NCBI GenBank assembly: GCA_026770025.1
Contig: JAMXDE010000035.1
Coordinates: 496,001 to 560,000 of the forward strand
Direction of reading: 5' to 3'
DNA: 64,000 nt
Origin: Craspedostauros australis
Lineage: Eukaryota; Bacillariophyta; Bacillariophyceae; Mastogloiales; Achnanthaceae
The translations under genes were made by a program, and so were the position numbers. A model generated the notes under the pieces. That model worked only from the letters and a program-made list of their open reading frames with translations. It did not search any database and was not told the origin of the DNA. Positions 21,901-32,095 of this stretch are shown here, piece after piece. The stretch's first letter is position 1. Each line of letters begins with the position of its first letter.

Positions 21901-23254
21901 TGGATCCGGATCGCCGAAATCTGTCCGTGGGTGGCAATGCGTGTTCTGGCAGATAGTTGTTGTGAATGGGTTGGTGTTGGTGTTGATGTTTATTTTGATG
22001 TTGATGACGTTGCGTGTATTCCTGGTGGTGCTGCTGCTGTTGTTGTTGATGTTGTTGTGGTTGCTGGTGGTTCTGCGATTGTTGCTGTTGGTAGGAGACA
22101 GGCTTGGCAGTTGGTCTGTTACCATTGCTGGCGTTGGGATGGTTGGGTCCAGTCCACTGTGGTACGGTACACGTAGAAGTATTGGCATTGGCATTGGCAT
22201 TAGTATTGATATGTGATGCGCGATGGGTCAGTGAGTGGAGGTGGTTACGAATTATATACACCAAAGAAGGGAAAAGAGATTGATCCAGGAACAGTTTTGA
22301 GTCCGCAAGAAGTGAGAATTAGCGGATGGCACCATGCGCAGGCAGTCTCATTCATGTCTTGTGTATGCATGGCGGAGGCATACGAGGTTGTCACAACACT
22401 CGATAGCACACTGCCGCATCACATTCTTGAGCAGAAGCACTTCCACAATATGTTTCAGAAGCACTTCCACAAGCACTTCGACATAACGAACAACTCACCA
22501 TCGCTTCGGCCTGCGATCGAGTCGGCAACCTCGTGCCGGACGATTGCGACTGCAGCTGCAGGGCCGCACCCAGCAGACCCCCCGAGACCTTGCGTTCGTT
22601 GGTTGGCACGTTGTTGCGCATCGAGGCAAAGTTGGGTCCGTCGGGTGGCGTCGATTTGCTGCGCGTCGCAATGACGTTGGGTTTGGCGGTGGACGTCGTG
22701 CTGACTTTGGGTGCTTTGCTGTCTTCGCCCGTCGTCGTCGTCGTCCTCCAAAAGCTGGCCACCACACCACCCAACTTACCGCCCTTCGTCTTGGATCGCG
22801 ATTGCGTCGGCGGCACCATGAGACCGTTGGTCGGCAATGACGAAGACGACAGATTATTGTTGGACGGCGCCGATTGGGAGCCGCGCTTGCGACCGTTGCT
22901 TGTGGCACCATTGCCAGTGCTGTTGCGTGGAGCCATCCTGCGGTGGAACTCATCCTCGGCCAGGAGTTCCTGGCTGTTGGCGTTCATGAGGAAGAATTCA
23001 CGTTCGTAACTGAAGGTTGGTTCTGATTCATCCGGTGTGGATCTGATTTCGCGCACTGTGTGGATGGGACGCGCTCCTCCAATTGGTATTGCTGCTGTTG
23101 CTGCTGCTGCTGTTGCTGTTGGCGTTGCTGGTTGCGTGGATGACGCGGGTGTTGGTGTTGGAATGGGAATGGACTTTGATGAAGGTGCTGATGAGGGTGC
23201 TGAGGAAGGTGCTGAGGAAGGTGCTGTTGATGGATGTTCTCCGTTTGCTGGCAT
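15989..23254 (-). CDS. LRR-Roc-COR (Roco) protein with C-terminal trypsin-like protease domain
   Basis: Three exons (23254-22499, 22156-20810, 20620-15989), all joined in phase 0, give 2,244 residues. Residues 1-600 are low-complexity Ser, Pro, Asn and Gln; about 620-800 hold some seven leucine-rich repeats. A Roc GTPase domain follows at about 1075-1260, with P-loop GMAKAGKTS (near 1083-1091) and switch II WDFAGQHVYHATHELFF (near 1157). A COR domain lies at about 1330-1600 and is split by an acidic Ser-rich insert; it includes FLNPRWLVTAVACIL. A Cys/His cluster (CPEC, CKHGH) sits near 1895-1930. From about 1980 the fold is that of a trypsin-like serine protease with the catalytic set H2014 (VTAAHT), D2080 (LDACIL) and S2199 (GHSGGP). 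Roco proteins are GTP-regulated scaffolds, often with a kinase C-terminal to COR; a protease there is unusual. Start at 23254 (MPANGEH); an in-frame ATG at 23392 is possible. Confidence 0.8.
20621..20809 (-). other. intron 2 of the Roco-protease gene
   Basis: A 189-base intron. The donor is GTGAGT directly after GAGGAG and the acceptor is GCATCGCAG. Removal joins the LRR ending KIFPEE in phase 0 to the next one starting SMLEGLMELNELDL, and so keeps the leucine-rich periodicity. The adjacent exon frames do not continue across it. Confidence 0.8.
22157..22498 (-). other. intron 1 of the Roco-protease gene
   Basis: A 342-base intron. The donor is GTGAGT after GCGATG and the acceptor is CGTACCACAG after a mixed pyrimidine stretch. 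Both flanking exons are in phase 0 (QAEAM to WTGPNHPN). It lies in the low-complexity N-terminal region, so protein similarity cannot confirm it. Confidence 0.65.
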
Positions 23255-26200
23255 TGTTCTAATACGAGTACTCGTATTGTTCTGGAGACTATTGACTATT
23301 GAGTGTCGAGGATCGAGTGTCGAGTATCGTGTGCTGATCTTCCTCGGTGTGCTTCCTGCGCAGGAGTCTCTTCTTCTCGAATGGATGTGCACCTAGAGAC
23401 CGTGCTAAGAGGGTATGTGAAGTATAGAAGGCGTCCCAGAAGTAGTAGCAGAAGGAACAGCTCAGCAATAGTCCCCAATGCGAATCAGTATTCGTACAGA
23501 GCAGAGCAGGCGCTACACAAATGTGCTGTTGTTGTTGCTGCTGCTGATAATGATGATGATGGATGCGGTGCCTTGTGCAGTTCGTGGCGTCGAAAATAGA
23601 ACCGCTTGGATGCGTGAGCTAGAAAGAATGGCGCCGAATGAAATGGAACGGCGACCGCGAAGTACAGCAGATCCTATTCTTGCTCGTACTCCAACACGAG
23701 GATGTGTGAATCAATGCCTCTTGCTGTCTCTCCTTCTATTGCTTTGCGTCTCTCTCTGTCTCTTTCTCTTTATCTATTGATGTATTGTGTACGTTTATGT
23801 GCAGACGTTGCTCTTTCTCCTTTATCCAACAGCGCCTGGTCTCCGCGCTCGTGCGACTATTGGTGTTGGTATCTTGGATGAGCTCCGTTTTCGTCTTTTG
23901 TCTCTCTTTCCGCCTGTCTCTGTGTGTCTGTGTGTGTGCTTGTTGTGTTCTGCACATCCTCACGCTGCTGCCACCATTTCGATCGAATCGGGTTGCGCCG
24001 CACAGCCAGCATCGTGTTCCACGACTTGTGCGGTACGGCGCGTGACAATTTAACAACAGGTGTTTCGTCGTCGTCGCCTCTGCGCAACGACTCTTCTCCT
24101 TTTGCGTTTTGTTTCCCGCCAAGCCAACACCTGAAAATATGGAGGCGTTTTATTGTCGCTGCGACATGCATCTGGACAGGACGTGGCGTCTCTTTGCGAC
24201 ATCGCTCGTGTCTTTTCTTGGTTTGGTCGCTTGATTCGATCACCGAACGCATCACGATCTAGACTTCTATTGCAAGGATAGATATCCATTCAAGCAACAA
24301 TTTCTTCGCCAGCGCTACCGTATGCAGTCATGATACGGAATTTGAGTACCGCTGTGATGATTGATTCGTCCAGATCCAACACGTGTCGCTCCAACACAGA
24401 TCAGCTCTTCGCTCTTCGTCGATCGGAAGTTTCTTGGAGGACTCACACAAACGAGGAACAATTACTCCGCGGTAGCACGCGACGTGTCACGCGAGTTCAA
24501 TCGTAGTTTCGATTCTATCACGGGCTCAGTGGCAATCTTGGTGTCACCATTCCAAGCATGCCTCTCTCTTGGTTTGGTCTTGGTCGGGTCTGCCATGGCT
24601 TCGCAATGTGGATTCCTCTCTGTCCATCGGAGATAGAGCGTATTTATTGCACGCCATTCAAGTCCAATGCAGAGTACAAAGTTCTGAGAAAGGCAAACGC
24701 ATCCAGTCAACTTTGACGATCGCAAATGAAATGAGGCACCGGAATGGGACAACGAACACAGTCCCTCGGAGGTGGAGACCAAGCAGAGGAGAGCGGTCTG
24801 CGGCGGAATGGGGCAGATGATGACAAGCAGGTTGTTGAAATGCCCCTTTTGAACATCCATGACGAGGGCGGAAACCAGTCACCATGCGAGTGGATACTGC
24901 ATTCCACTATCCGAAAAACACAGATCACATCCACACACACAAAACTACACTGATTTACGGTGCTTCCCCAACCTATGTGGAGGTCCCACGTACATGTCGC
25001 AGCAGTCCATCCAATGCGATACAATGGTTCCCAGTCTATTGCCCTCGTGCCGACTTCTTGTCCACCGCACGTCGGTTCGTCAAAGCATTGGCGAACTCGA
25101 CCTTTGTCTTTGGCCGATACTCCTTCGTCAAAACAAGCAATGTGGGGATAACACAGGAAAACCGGCAGACTACGATTTAACGCGAGGGACAGATCTTCGG
25201 CGCTTGTGCTTTGACGTTGTTTGTTAAATGTTGGTAGTGCATTCGCCTGACTATTGTACTGTCTACCGATATTCCTCATTCACAGTGGACCGAAGACAAG
25301 GCGCGCAGGAACGGAGTCCACGATCATCAGCACTGGGAGCGATGCGCACTCGTACTGTTGTGTCCGTCTGTATTGACGGTAGTACGCTGGCGCGGAGTTT
25401 CGCACAACACGACACGATGACCATGTCACGAATCTACCGCGATGCGATGTCACATGTTGTGCACTGCGCGGCCATGTCGCCCAACAGAGAGACATCTGGA
25501 CCCGTGGCCAAAATGAGAACCTCAATCCACCGGAAGAATGTGTGTTTCTGGGTGTCATTTGCGCACCTTGAAACAGAGAGGGCAAAACTGCCAACGGTCA
25601 AGAGCACATCGGCTCCATGGTCACGGACAGCCAAGCATGCACACACACACACAACATACAACCACATGGACCTACTGTACTACTCTACGCAACTGCGTTG
25701 ATCATCACGTGGTCATCATTCCCATTCTCATCATCATCATCGTCTGCGTTTCTGTTTCTGTCTCTCTCCAATACCTTCGCCCAACGACGTTTACGTCCAA
25801 CTGCTTGACGCACTGTGCATTGCATAACGTTCCATCCCATCGCTTCAGAGGTTGTCAAGGGAGCGCACATACTCTCCACGAGGGCATCAGAGCAGACAAC
25901 TCGCTCCATTGCAAAAGTCGTGCAACACCCAACAGTACAGATACTGCAGCAGAGTACCTGCTCTCCGCTCCACTCTACAAATACGAATGCGGTCTCTCAC
26001 AATCATTCGGATTCCTCAAGAGACCACCTCCTAGAGTCCTCCGCTCAAGCGCACGCAAGTATTATACTCTGCATCCAAGCACGAGCACTATACCAACAAG
26101 TACGAGCAAAGCAGGACATACCGCACTCGCACAGACATCCGTGCGATACAAGAGCAGCTTTGATCGGAAACAGACAAAGCGAGACAGACGGAGGGCAGTG

Positions 26201-26328
26201 GCAGGCATAAGCGCAACATCGCGCCGCATTCTGCCGAATCGGTCACTTCGCAATTCCGACGGTGGACAATTCCCACAACGCACAAAGACCCACACAATCA
26301 TCCTTGGGCACACAAATTGGATCACACG
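23255..26328. other. intergenic region, no gene recognised
   Basis: About 3 kb between the divergent Roco and ARM-like genes. It has GT/CT-rich simple stretches (for example trinucleotide runs around 23520-23565 and TCTC runs around 23720-23770), no coding domain, and a C/A-rich leader over the last 250 bases before 26329. A 264-codon frame at 25538-26332 is low-complexity and out of frame with the real start downstream. Confidence 0.55.
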
Positions 26329-27459
26329 ATGACAGCGACTGCGACGGCCACCATGGCGGTACCGTCATCAACCCAACAGAACGACGACATCGCGAAGCAA
26401 GCCAACATGGCCGTTCCCGTGGAGCAGCATCGGCGATGTCGCAAGCGAAGATCTTCCTCCTTCACTGGCGGCAATGGCGACAATGGCAATAACGACAACA
26501 ACGATGATCATGATGATCACCAGCACAGGACGAGACGACAACGCCGCAGACACCATGCCAGTCTTCGTCAATGTCCGCAACAAGAGGCACCCACAGTGTC
26601 AGCAACAATAGCATCAGCAGAAGTTGGCGCCAAGGATTCCTCAAAATCAGCAACTGCGACAATACCAACGGCTACCGCAGTCCCTACAGCCACTACAACA
26701 ACAACGATAGCAACGTCCAACAGGACCCCACCATCGCATGAACATCACCTGACCCATCTCTTCTTCCTCCTCGACGACATTCGCAACCACACCGAAGCCA
26801 CGTCGCCGGGCGAAGCCATCCAACCACTCTTGCACGACTTTTGCAAATCGCTGCACTCGCTGCCGGGCCTGCACGACGCGCGCCACGACCTCCTCGACGC
26901 CGTCATGTCGGATCTGTGCGCTTACGGCGGCATCCCGATCATCCTCGACGTGCTGCGCCACCATTGCGACAGCCCCCACCTCTTCGAATGGGCCTTGGCC
27001 GCGTTGATTTGGTTCCTCTACAACTCACCACATCGCGCCGCATCCTGCCTGCAGGCCGGCGCCGTGCCATGCATCGCCGATGTCATGCGCCAATTCCACT
27101 GGCATCAGCACGTGCATTGCGCGGCGTTGGCGGCCTTATCGCATCTGCTGGGCAACGCCCATGCCGGCAGCGTGCCACCCGATCTCATCGTCGCGGCGTT
27201 GGAACGCTTTCCCAAATGCGTGCATATTTACAAGCATGCCTGCGCGGCGTTCGGGGCCGTGCACGTCGTGTCGCGCAAGAAGCAGTGCGTAGCGCGCATG
27301 GTGACATGCGTTTATCGGGGAGTGTTGGATCACAGCGTGTGGGATGATGAGGCGCGGTACATCGGATGGTCCTTGCTGCGGCTGTTGTTGGGACCCGCGG
27401 CGGCGCGGCGGATCATGCTGCAGGCCGAAGATCATCTGTGTCATGGCGGCGCGGCGTGA
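26329..27459 (+). CDS. ARM/HEAT-like helical repeat protein
   Basis: A 376-residue protein from the ATG at 26329. Residues 1-140 are low-complexity: Thr, Asn, Gln and basic clusters (RRCRKRRSSS, TRRQRRRHHASL). From about 141 to the end runs a series of paired amphipathic helices with armadillo-like spacing (DLCAYGGIPIILDVLRHH, FEWALAALIWFLYNS, LQAGAVPCIADVMRQF, VHCAALAALSHLLGNA, HACAAFGAVHVVSRK, ARYIGWSLLRLLLGPAAA). ARM-like folds bind peptides or proteins; no enzymatic motif is visible and the partner is unknown. The basic N-terminal clusters could be nuclear localisation signals. GC content rises sharply inside the repeat domain. An AATAAA lies 48 bases after the stop. Confidence 0.7.
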   Translation: MTATATATMAVPSSTQQNDDIAKQANMAVPVEQHRRCRKRRSSSFTGGNGDNGNNDNNDDHDDHQHRTRRQRRRHHASLRQCPQQEAPTVSATIASAEVGAKDSSKSATATIPTATAVPTATTTTTIATSNRTPPSHEHHLTHLFFLLDDIRNHTEATSPGEAIQPLLHDFCKSLHSLPGLHDARHDLLDAVMSDLCAYGGIPIILDVLRHHCDSPHLFEWALAALIWFLYNSPHRAASCLQAGAVPCIADVMRQFHWHQHVHCAALAALSHLLGNAHAGSVPPDLIVAALERFPKCVHIYKHACAAFGAVHVVSRKKQCVARMVTCVYRGVLDHSVWDDEARYIGWSLLRLLLGPAAARRIMLQAEDHLCHGGAA

Positions 27460-27506
27460 CGTTCCATTGGCGCGGCGTTCTCGTCTACTATACTATATCG
27501 TACTCT

Positions 27507-27512
27507 AATAAA
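27507..27512 (+). terminator. candidate poly(A) signal AATAAA
   Basis: Exact AATAAA hexamer 48 bases downstream of the stop codon of the ARM-like gene, in an AT-rich stretch. Confidence 0.4.
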
Positions 27513-27995
27513 TACAGTTTGAATGGGGCTTTTGTACAGTAACAATATCCGCGCGAGTAGACGCATGGAATGGAGCAATAGTAGTGGAGAGTTTATGAAT
27601 ACTCAGGAATGCAATAGTACATGTGGGGTCTCTTTGACTCTCTTCGTTTCACGGCGATTTGTTCCGCTCGGAGCGCGGCTGTGCGCGGTGGAGGCGCGAT
27701 GTCGAGGAATTTGCTCCGTAGGAGAGACTTTTCTCTGTCCTCAACAAGCGTTGTTCTTTCAACTCAGCCCATTGCATTGTATTGTAATGCATTGCACATT
27801 ACATCGGAGGAGGACGCGAATGTGCAACTCACATCTCGAGTAAGAATGCACAGCATCATATCATATATTTCTAGTAGTACTTGTGTGAATATTAACTTTC
27901 ACATGTCGATGCATGGCGCAATATGGAATAGAATAGCAATGTCGGCATTGCCTATCCCACATGTTCCCTTGGTCTGTGCATTGCATTACATAATA
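27513..27995. other. intergenic spacer between convergent genes
   Basis: About 480 AT-rich bases between the ARM-like gene (+) and the GT34-like gene (-). I see no gene or repeat. Confidence 0.5.
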
Positions 27996-29294
27996 CTACA
28001 GACTGGCATACGGCACACGATCGATGTTATCGCAAACACCAGGCTCGCGACCGCAGATCGTCTTGGCCGCCTCGTCGACCATAATTTCACGCTCGTCGAC
28101 GATCTTGGGATCCGTCCAGTTATGATGATTCTTGCGACGAATGAAATGCTTCACGACGGTGCCGTGACCATACGCGAATTCCTCCAGCAGCGAGTAGACG
28201 AAGGGCACGCCGCCGTCGTGCAGGATGGTGGCCTGCAGCGGTTTCTGATCGCCGCGGAAATCGAGCTTTTCGATGCTCTTCTTGCTGCGTTGATGCCAGC
28301 CCTGCGTGATGCGCTGCGTGGCGTTGTGATGCAGATTCCACAGCGTGACGCCGGCGTTGATGTTGGACGTCTGCACGGTGTGGGGGTCCTTCTTGACGAG
28401 CACGCGGTGCGCCGCGATCATGTACTTGTCGGGCAGGAGGGTGGAGATGTCCGTGTCGAAATCGTAGACGATGGCGTCCGTGTCGAGGATGAGGATCTGG
28501 TCGTACTCGTCGTTGTGCTTCAGGGCTTCCTTGAGCAGCGAGATCTTGTTGAGCGTCGTGCGGCGTCCCTGAGGCGTGCAGCCCTTGTCGACGGGCAGGA
28601 CGTACGAGGTGCCCTGCAGCACCACGAGATCCTGCTTCCATTTGCGGGCGTAGGCCTTGTTGATGGGCGCCGTCATCTCCAGCATGCTGGCGTATTTGTC
28701 GAAGCCCACGAACAGCGCAATCAGGGTGTTGCGTTTCTTCTTCATTGGTTTGGAGGGCGTGTAGCCGGAGTCCTTCATCTTGCTGTATCTGTTCCATTCC
28801 CATTTCACGGGTCTGGCAGGGATGCATTCTGCTTCTGCCTGCGTCTCCTTGGACTCCTTGGGCTCTGCAGATTCCTTAGATTCCTTCGACTCCTTGGTCT
28901 CCTTGGAGGCTTTCTCATTGTGGCGAAGTTTCGCATCGTCCTTCTGCTTGTCTGCCACCATCACAGGCTTGCCCTTCTTCTTGTCATCTCCATCTCTATT
29001 GCCGTTGCTCCCCTTCCTCACATGGCCGCTCGTCGCCTGCTTGGCCTTGTTGGAAGCAACGACGGCGGCCTCATCATCGAAGCGCCTCTGCTGAACGGGC
29101 AGCACGAAGTCCACCTTGAGAGGCTTCTTGTCCTGGTACACCACCGAGGGAGCATACAGCGCATGCTGCTGCACGGCGGCATACTCGAAATCCTTCGTCG
29201 CAACATCCTCGATCTGCTGCATCTGCCTCCATCCCGTGCATTGGAACAGCAGGAACACGACCAGCGCCGCGACGGTGGCGAACAGGGACTTCAT
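27996..29294 (-). CDS. GT34-like glycosyltransferase, type II membrane protein
   Basis: A 432-residue protein from the ATG at 29294; the in-frame ATG at 29399 would put extra polar residues before the anchor. Residues 4-22 form a signal anchor (LFATVAALVVFLLFQCTGW). A Lys/Glu/Ser-rich stem follows, with repeats of KESKES around 130-150. The catalytic domain covers about 190-430 and has the metal-binding DxD at D271 and D273 (LILDTDAIVYD), then TSNINAGVTLWNLHHN and LHDGG. These match the galactosyltransferase GMA12/MNN10 family (GT34), Golgi enzymes that add galactose, mannose or xylose to glycans. The donor and acceptor cannot be read from the sequence. The + strand open frame over the same region is an antisense shadow. 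Confidence 0.75.
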   Translation of the reverse strand: MKSLFATVAALVVFLLFQCTGWRQMQQIEDVATKDFEYAAVQQHALYAPSVVYQDKKPLKVDFVLPVQQRRFDDEAAVVASNKAKQATSGHVRKGSNGNRDGDDKKKGKPVMVADKQKDDAKLRHNEKASKETKESKESKESAEPKESKETQAEAECIPARPVKWEWNRYSKMKDSGYTPSKPMKKKRNTLIALFVGFDKYASMLEMTAPINKAYARKWKQDLVVLQGTSYVLPVDKGCTPQGRRTTLNKISLLKEALKHNDEYDQILILDTDAIVYDFDTDISTLLPDKYMIAAHRVLVKKDPHTVQTSNINAGVTLWNLHHNATQRITQGWHQRSKKSIEKLDFRGDQKPLQATILHDGGVPFVYSLLEEFAYGHGTVVKHFIRRKNHHNWTDPKIVDEREIMVDEAAKTICGREPGVCDNIDRVPYASL

Positions 29295-30076
29295 GGTGCA
29301 ATCGATTCGAGTTGAATTGAATGCGTCAAGTCCAACGAAGCAGAGGGTCAATGCAATTGTATGACATGATTGATCTCGGAATCTCCCATGCATACTCACA
29401 TCGCAGTGCGACCTTGCCTTCCGAAAGGCACAGAGGTGCGCAGTGTCGCAAATTTCTCATCTCCCGCCAATCTTGGGCGACAAAATCGTGCCTTCAAATT
29501 TCGCCACCACACAAAAATTTCATGTGTCGGAAGTAATAACGACAAATAACGTCTGCAAACATGTGCACTGGCATTGTGCACGAGCGCGTTTGTCGGCAAA
29601 TCCGAGCGTGTGACTACTTGATGAGGCACGCACATGGCCGACCTCTTCTCGTCAATCGGGAGTTGGCTACTTTTGATTACAAACACCATTGGCAATGGCA
29701 TCCATCGCCATCTCTCTCTATCTATCTGTCCATCCATTGCGAACTTGCTGCGCGTGCCCAATGTGATGTTGTTGTTGATGACCCGCTTTGGGTGAAGGTG
29801 AAAAATCTGCTTGGTTCGTGCGAGAAACATGATGATGTTCGCTCAAAGCGCCATTGCCTTCCAGTGAAGTAGCACACAGAGAGTGCAGGGTACTGCCCGT
29901 GGGATTTGTCTGCTCTCCATAGTGGCCCGTGCCCCATGTCGGTCTCTATTGCATGTCTGCCCAACGAAGGCAGGGTCTCGCAATCGTGCTTTCATGTGTC
30001 ATGAACCGAGATCATGATGCTGTCGTACCACCGTCACTCTTGGGACGCTCGTGTGTTTCGTAGCCTTCCTACCCCA
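29295..30076. other. intergenic region, no gene recognised
   Basis: About 780 bases upstream of the GT34-like gene and downstream of the predicted plastid protein, both on -. Contains the GT34-like promoter. No repeat or RNA gene is evident. Confidence 0.5.
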
Positions 30077-30415
30077 TCACAGGAGCCCTGGCAACTGATC
30101 TTCGGCAGATAATCCAACGATACCGTAGTACAAAAGATACACCGTCAGATACGTCGTGCCCAGCAGGATGACCATGCTTGTGAACAGCGGAATTGGCAAC
30201 GCCGTTTCGTCGATGCGATCCGAATCGAATCCGGCCCACATGGGTGCATCGCCATCCGTGGGTGGTTGCATCAGCTCATTGAGCGCATCTTGCAGATCGT
30301 CGTTGTGTTCGGAGCCTTTGGCGGGCAAGCATGTGCGGGCGTGCGGTGGGATTGTCGTGGTGAAGGCCTGTGACGGGACCAGCAGCAGGATCCAGCAGAC
30401 GAGGCGGCGTATCAT
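30077..30415 (-). CDS. small membrane protein with predicted plastid-targeting presequence
   Basis: A 112-residue protein from the ATG at 30415. The N-terminus MIRRLVCWILLLVPSQAF is a signal peptide whose predicted cleavage leaves Phe at +1, followed by a Thr-, Arg- and Pro-containing stretch. This is the bipartite, ASAF-like presequence of diatoms and other heterokonts, which routes proteins through the ER into the complex plastid. The mature part is acidic and has one hydrophobic segment near 81-103 (LFTSMVILLGTTYLTVYLLYYG), so it probably sits in a thylakoid or envelope membrane. I do not recognise the family. The lack of an intron, the compact size and the good presequence make it likely real. 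Confidence 0.65.
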   Translation of the reverse strand: MIRRLVCWILLLVPSQAFTTTIPPHARTCLPAKGSEHNDDLQDALNELMQPPTDGDAPMWAGFDSDRIDETALPIPLFTSMVILLGTTYLTVYLLYYGIVGLSAEDQLPGLL

Positions 30416-31143
30416 GGTGAGCTTCACACGCGTTGTTGGTGTTGGTGGTGGGAAGTGTGATGTTTGGTGGCGATGGTGTCTTGGTGGAGGTCATCTTGGC
30501 GATGGGTTCGTATCGTATCCGATCTTTGTTGTTGCTGCCAACATCCCTAGCTACTTGCAAAACAAGAGTCATGTTTTCATGTTTTGGCAGATACTTGCAA
30601 AAGGCGGAATGAGAGCCTCAATTTGATTTTCCTAATTTTACGAACATGGATGCGACATTGTAGATGTCAAAAGGAAGTGTAGACCGTTGCAGCGTGAAAT
30701 ATGCGAACGCGCATAGTTGCACCTTGAACCACATTGTGTGGTGGATCGTACGACAGAGAGGACCTGCGGGTGACCAACAGCTGTGGGCGGCCCCGCAAAC
30801 AAGGACGGTTCACCAGCCATCGGTTGGGATCGCAACCGTGGTATACACTCTTACTTGACAAGTGAGTTGACACCTGTGGACAAGTAGCTTCCGAGACCGG
30901 TGCCCATGTGTTCCTGTTCGATTCGTGGTTGCTCCACCGATTTCACGATCGTGTCAAGGTACTGTCGCTACCACAAACCGCAACAGGCAATGGTCGCCAC
31001 GTGCGAGCTGCGCGTTTGGAACATGTTGATTGATTCTACCCGAACAGGAAAAATGAAGAGAGATTGAAAATTGGTTTTCGAATTGTGCAGAGTAGCGTAC
31101 TCTGCTCTTCTCTGCTTTGGTTTAGTTTGAACTTGGTTGTTGC
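30416..31143. other. intergenic region, no gene recognised
   Basis: About 730 bases between two - strand genes; holds the promoter of the predicted plastid protein. Nothing else is evident. Confidence 0.5.
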
Positions 31144-32004
31144 CTAGCACACCCTCTGTCGCACGCATCGGCTGTTGTAGCTCTGGTTGCTGCATTGGCC
31201 CGACGGCGACGTTGGTGGTTGCTGCTGCTTGTCGGAAGTGTCGCTGGCGCTGTTTGGATTGGTACTCGCGGCACGCTTCTGCCGGCGCAAACGCAATGGG
31301 AACGGACATCGCCGCGCCACGCTCGAGTACGATGGCAGCTGCTGGATGTATGCCGGCTCGTAGACGTTGCAGTGGTCGTAGCATGCCTGCAGGAAGGCCA
31401 GCTGCTTGCTGTACCTCGAACACTTCTGGGCCACCGAGGCGATGCTGTCGGCCGCCTTCCCCTTGCGGCAGGCTGACATGGTGCACTGGATGGCCAGCAC
31501 CTTGTGCCGGTGTCGATCCAGAGCGCATGTGCGCAGGCCGTGCCATTCCTTCTGCGAGACGCCCATGTTGTCGGCGCTGTAGGCTTCCTCCATGGCCTTC
31601 GCATCGTGCTTGAATTCGGCAAGCTCGGTTGGATTGTACCACAGCTGCGACGGCTCCGGACGTTGGCGGAGTGCCTTGAACTGCTGCACCATTGGGAAGA
31701 AGGATACGCTGCGTCTGCGCTTTCGGGTCTGTTGTTGCTGCTGCTGGTCGGTGTTAGCGGTGCTGGGATGGCAGGGACCCTGCGTCGTGACCGAGCTGGA
31801 TGCGGATGATGCAGACGACATGGTGGATGCGGATGAGGCCGATACGATCGACGCAGCGGACGATGGGATCGACGTCCTCGTAGACAGGCTGTTGGATGCT
31901 GGCTTGAAGGCAGACACTGTTGCTGTTGCTGTGGCGTTGTCGACCGTTGTCGATGTTGTGATTGGCATGGGAGGGCACCGAAGGACTTCGAGTTGGGCAC
32001 ACAT
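31144..32004 (-). CDS. protein of an unnamed family with SVSFFP...LWYNPTELAEFK core
   Basis: A 286-residue protein. Residues 1-85 are Ser/Thr/Ala-rich. A basic run (TRKRRRSVSFFP) leads into a core LWYNPTELAEFKHDAK, then GLRTCALDRHRHKVLAIQC and a helical segment ASVAQKCSRYSKQLAFLQACYDH. The order of a basic run, V-x-F-x-P, WY-x3-E-(L/I)-x2-(F/I)-K and a C-terminal helix ending in an aromatic, acidic motif recurs in many uncharacterised diatom proteins as I recall them; their role is unknown. No signal peptide or membrane segment is seen. The ATG at 32004 is used here; a second in-frame ATG (MPITTS) lies 12 codons downstream. A likely 5' leader intron precedes it. Confidence 0.65.
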   Translation of the reverse strand: MCAQLEVLRCPPMPITTSTTVDNATATATVSAFKPASNSLSTRTSIPSSAASIVSASSASTMSSASSASSSVTTQGPCHPSTANTDQQQQQQTRKRRRSVSFFPMVQQFKALRQRPEPSQLWYNPTELAEFKHDAKAMEEAYSADNMGVSQKEWHGLRTCALDRHRHKVLAIQCTMSACRKGKAADSIASVAQKCSRYSKQLAFLQACYDHCNVYEPAYIQQLPSYSSVARRCPFPLRLRRQKRAASTNPNSASDTSDKQQQPPTSPSGQCSNQSYNSRCVRQRVC

Positions 32005-32025
32005 GCTTCTACTTCAGCCAGGTAT

Positions 32026-32095
32026 CTGTGTGGATGGATGGGATGGGGTGAATTGATCGAAGGAGTTGACGGGTGGCGTGAGGAGGCACACTTAC
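32026..32095 (-). other. candidate 5' leader intron
   Basis: A donor GTAAGTG begins at 32095 and an acceptor CCACACAG ends at 32026, giving a 70-base intron 21 bases ahead of the ATG at 32004. Reading across the junction meets a stop before the ATG, so it would lie in the untranslated leader. Only transcript data can confirm it. Confidence 0.4.

Noticed and set aside
25538-26332. 264-codon + frame before the ARM-like gene
   Set aside because: Low-complexity His/Thr/Ser translation of leader-like C/A-rich DNA, without domains.
27621-29315. 564-codon open frame on + across the GT34-like gene
   Set aside because: Mirror of the real minus-strand gene, which has an anchor, DxD and family motifs; the + frame has none.
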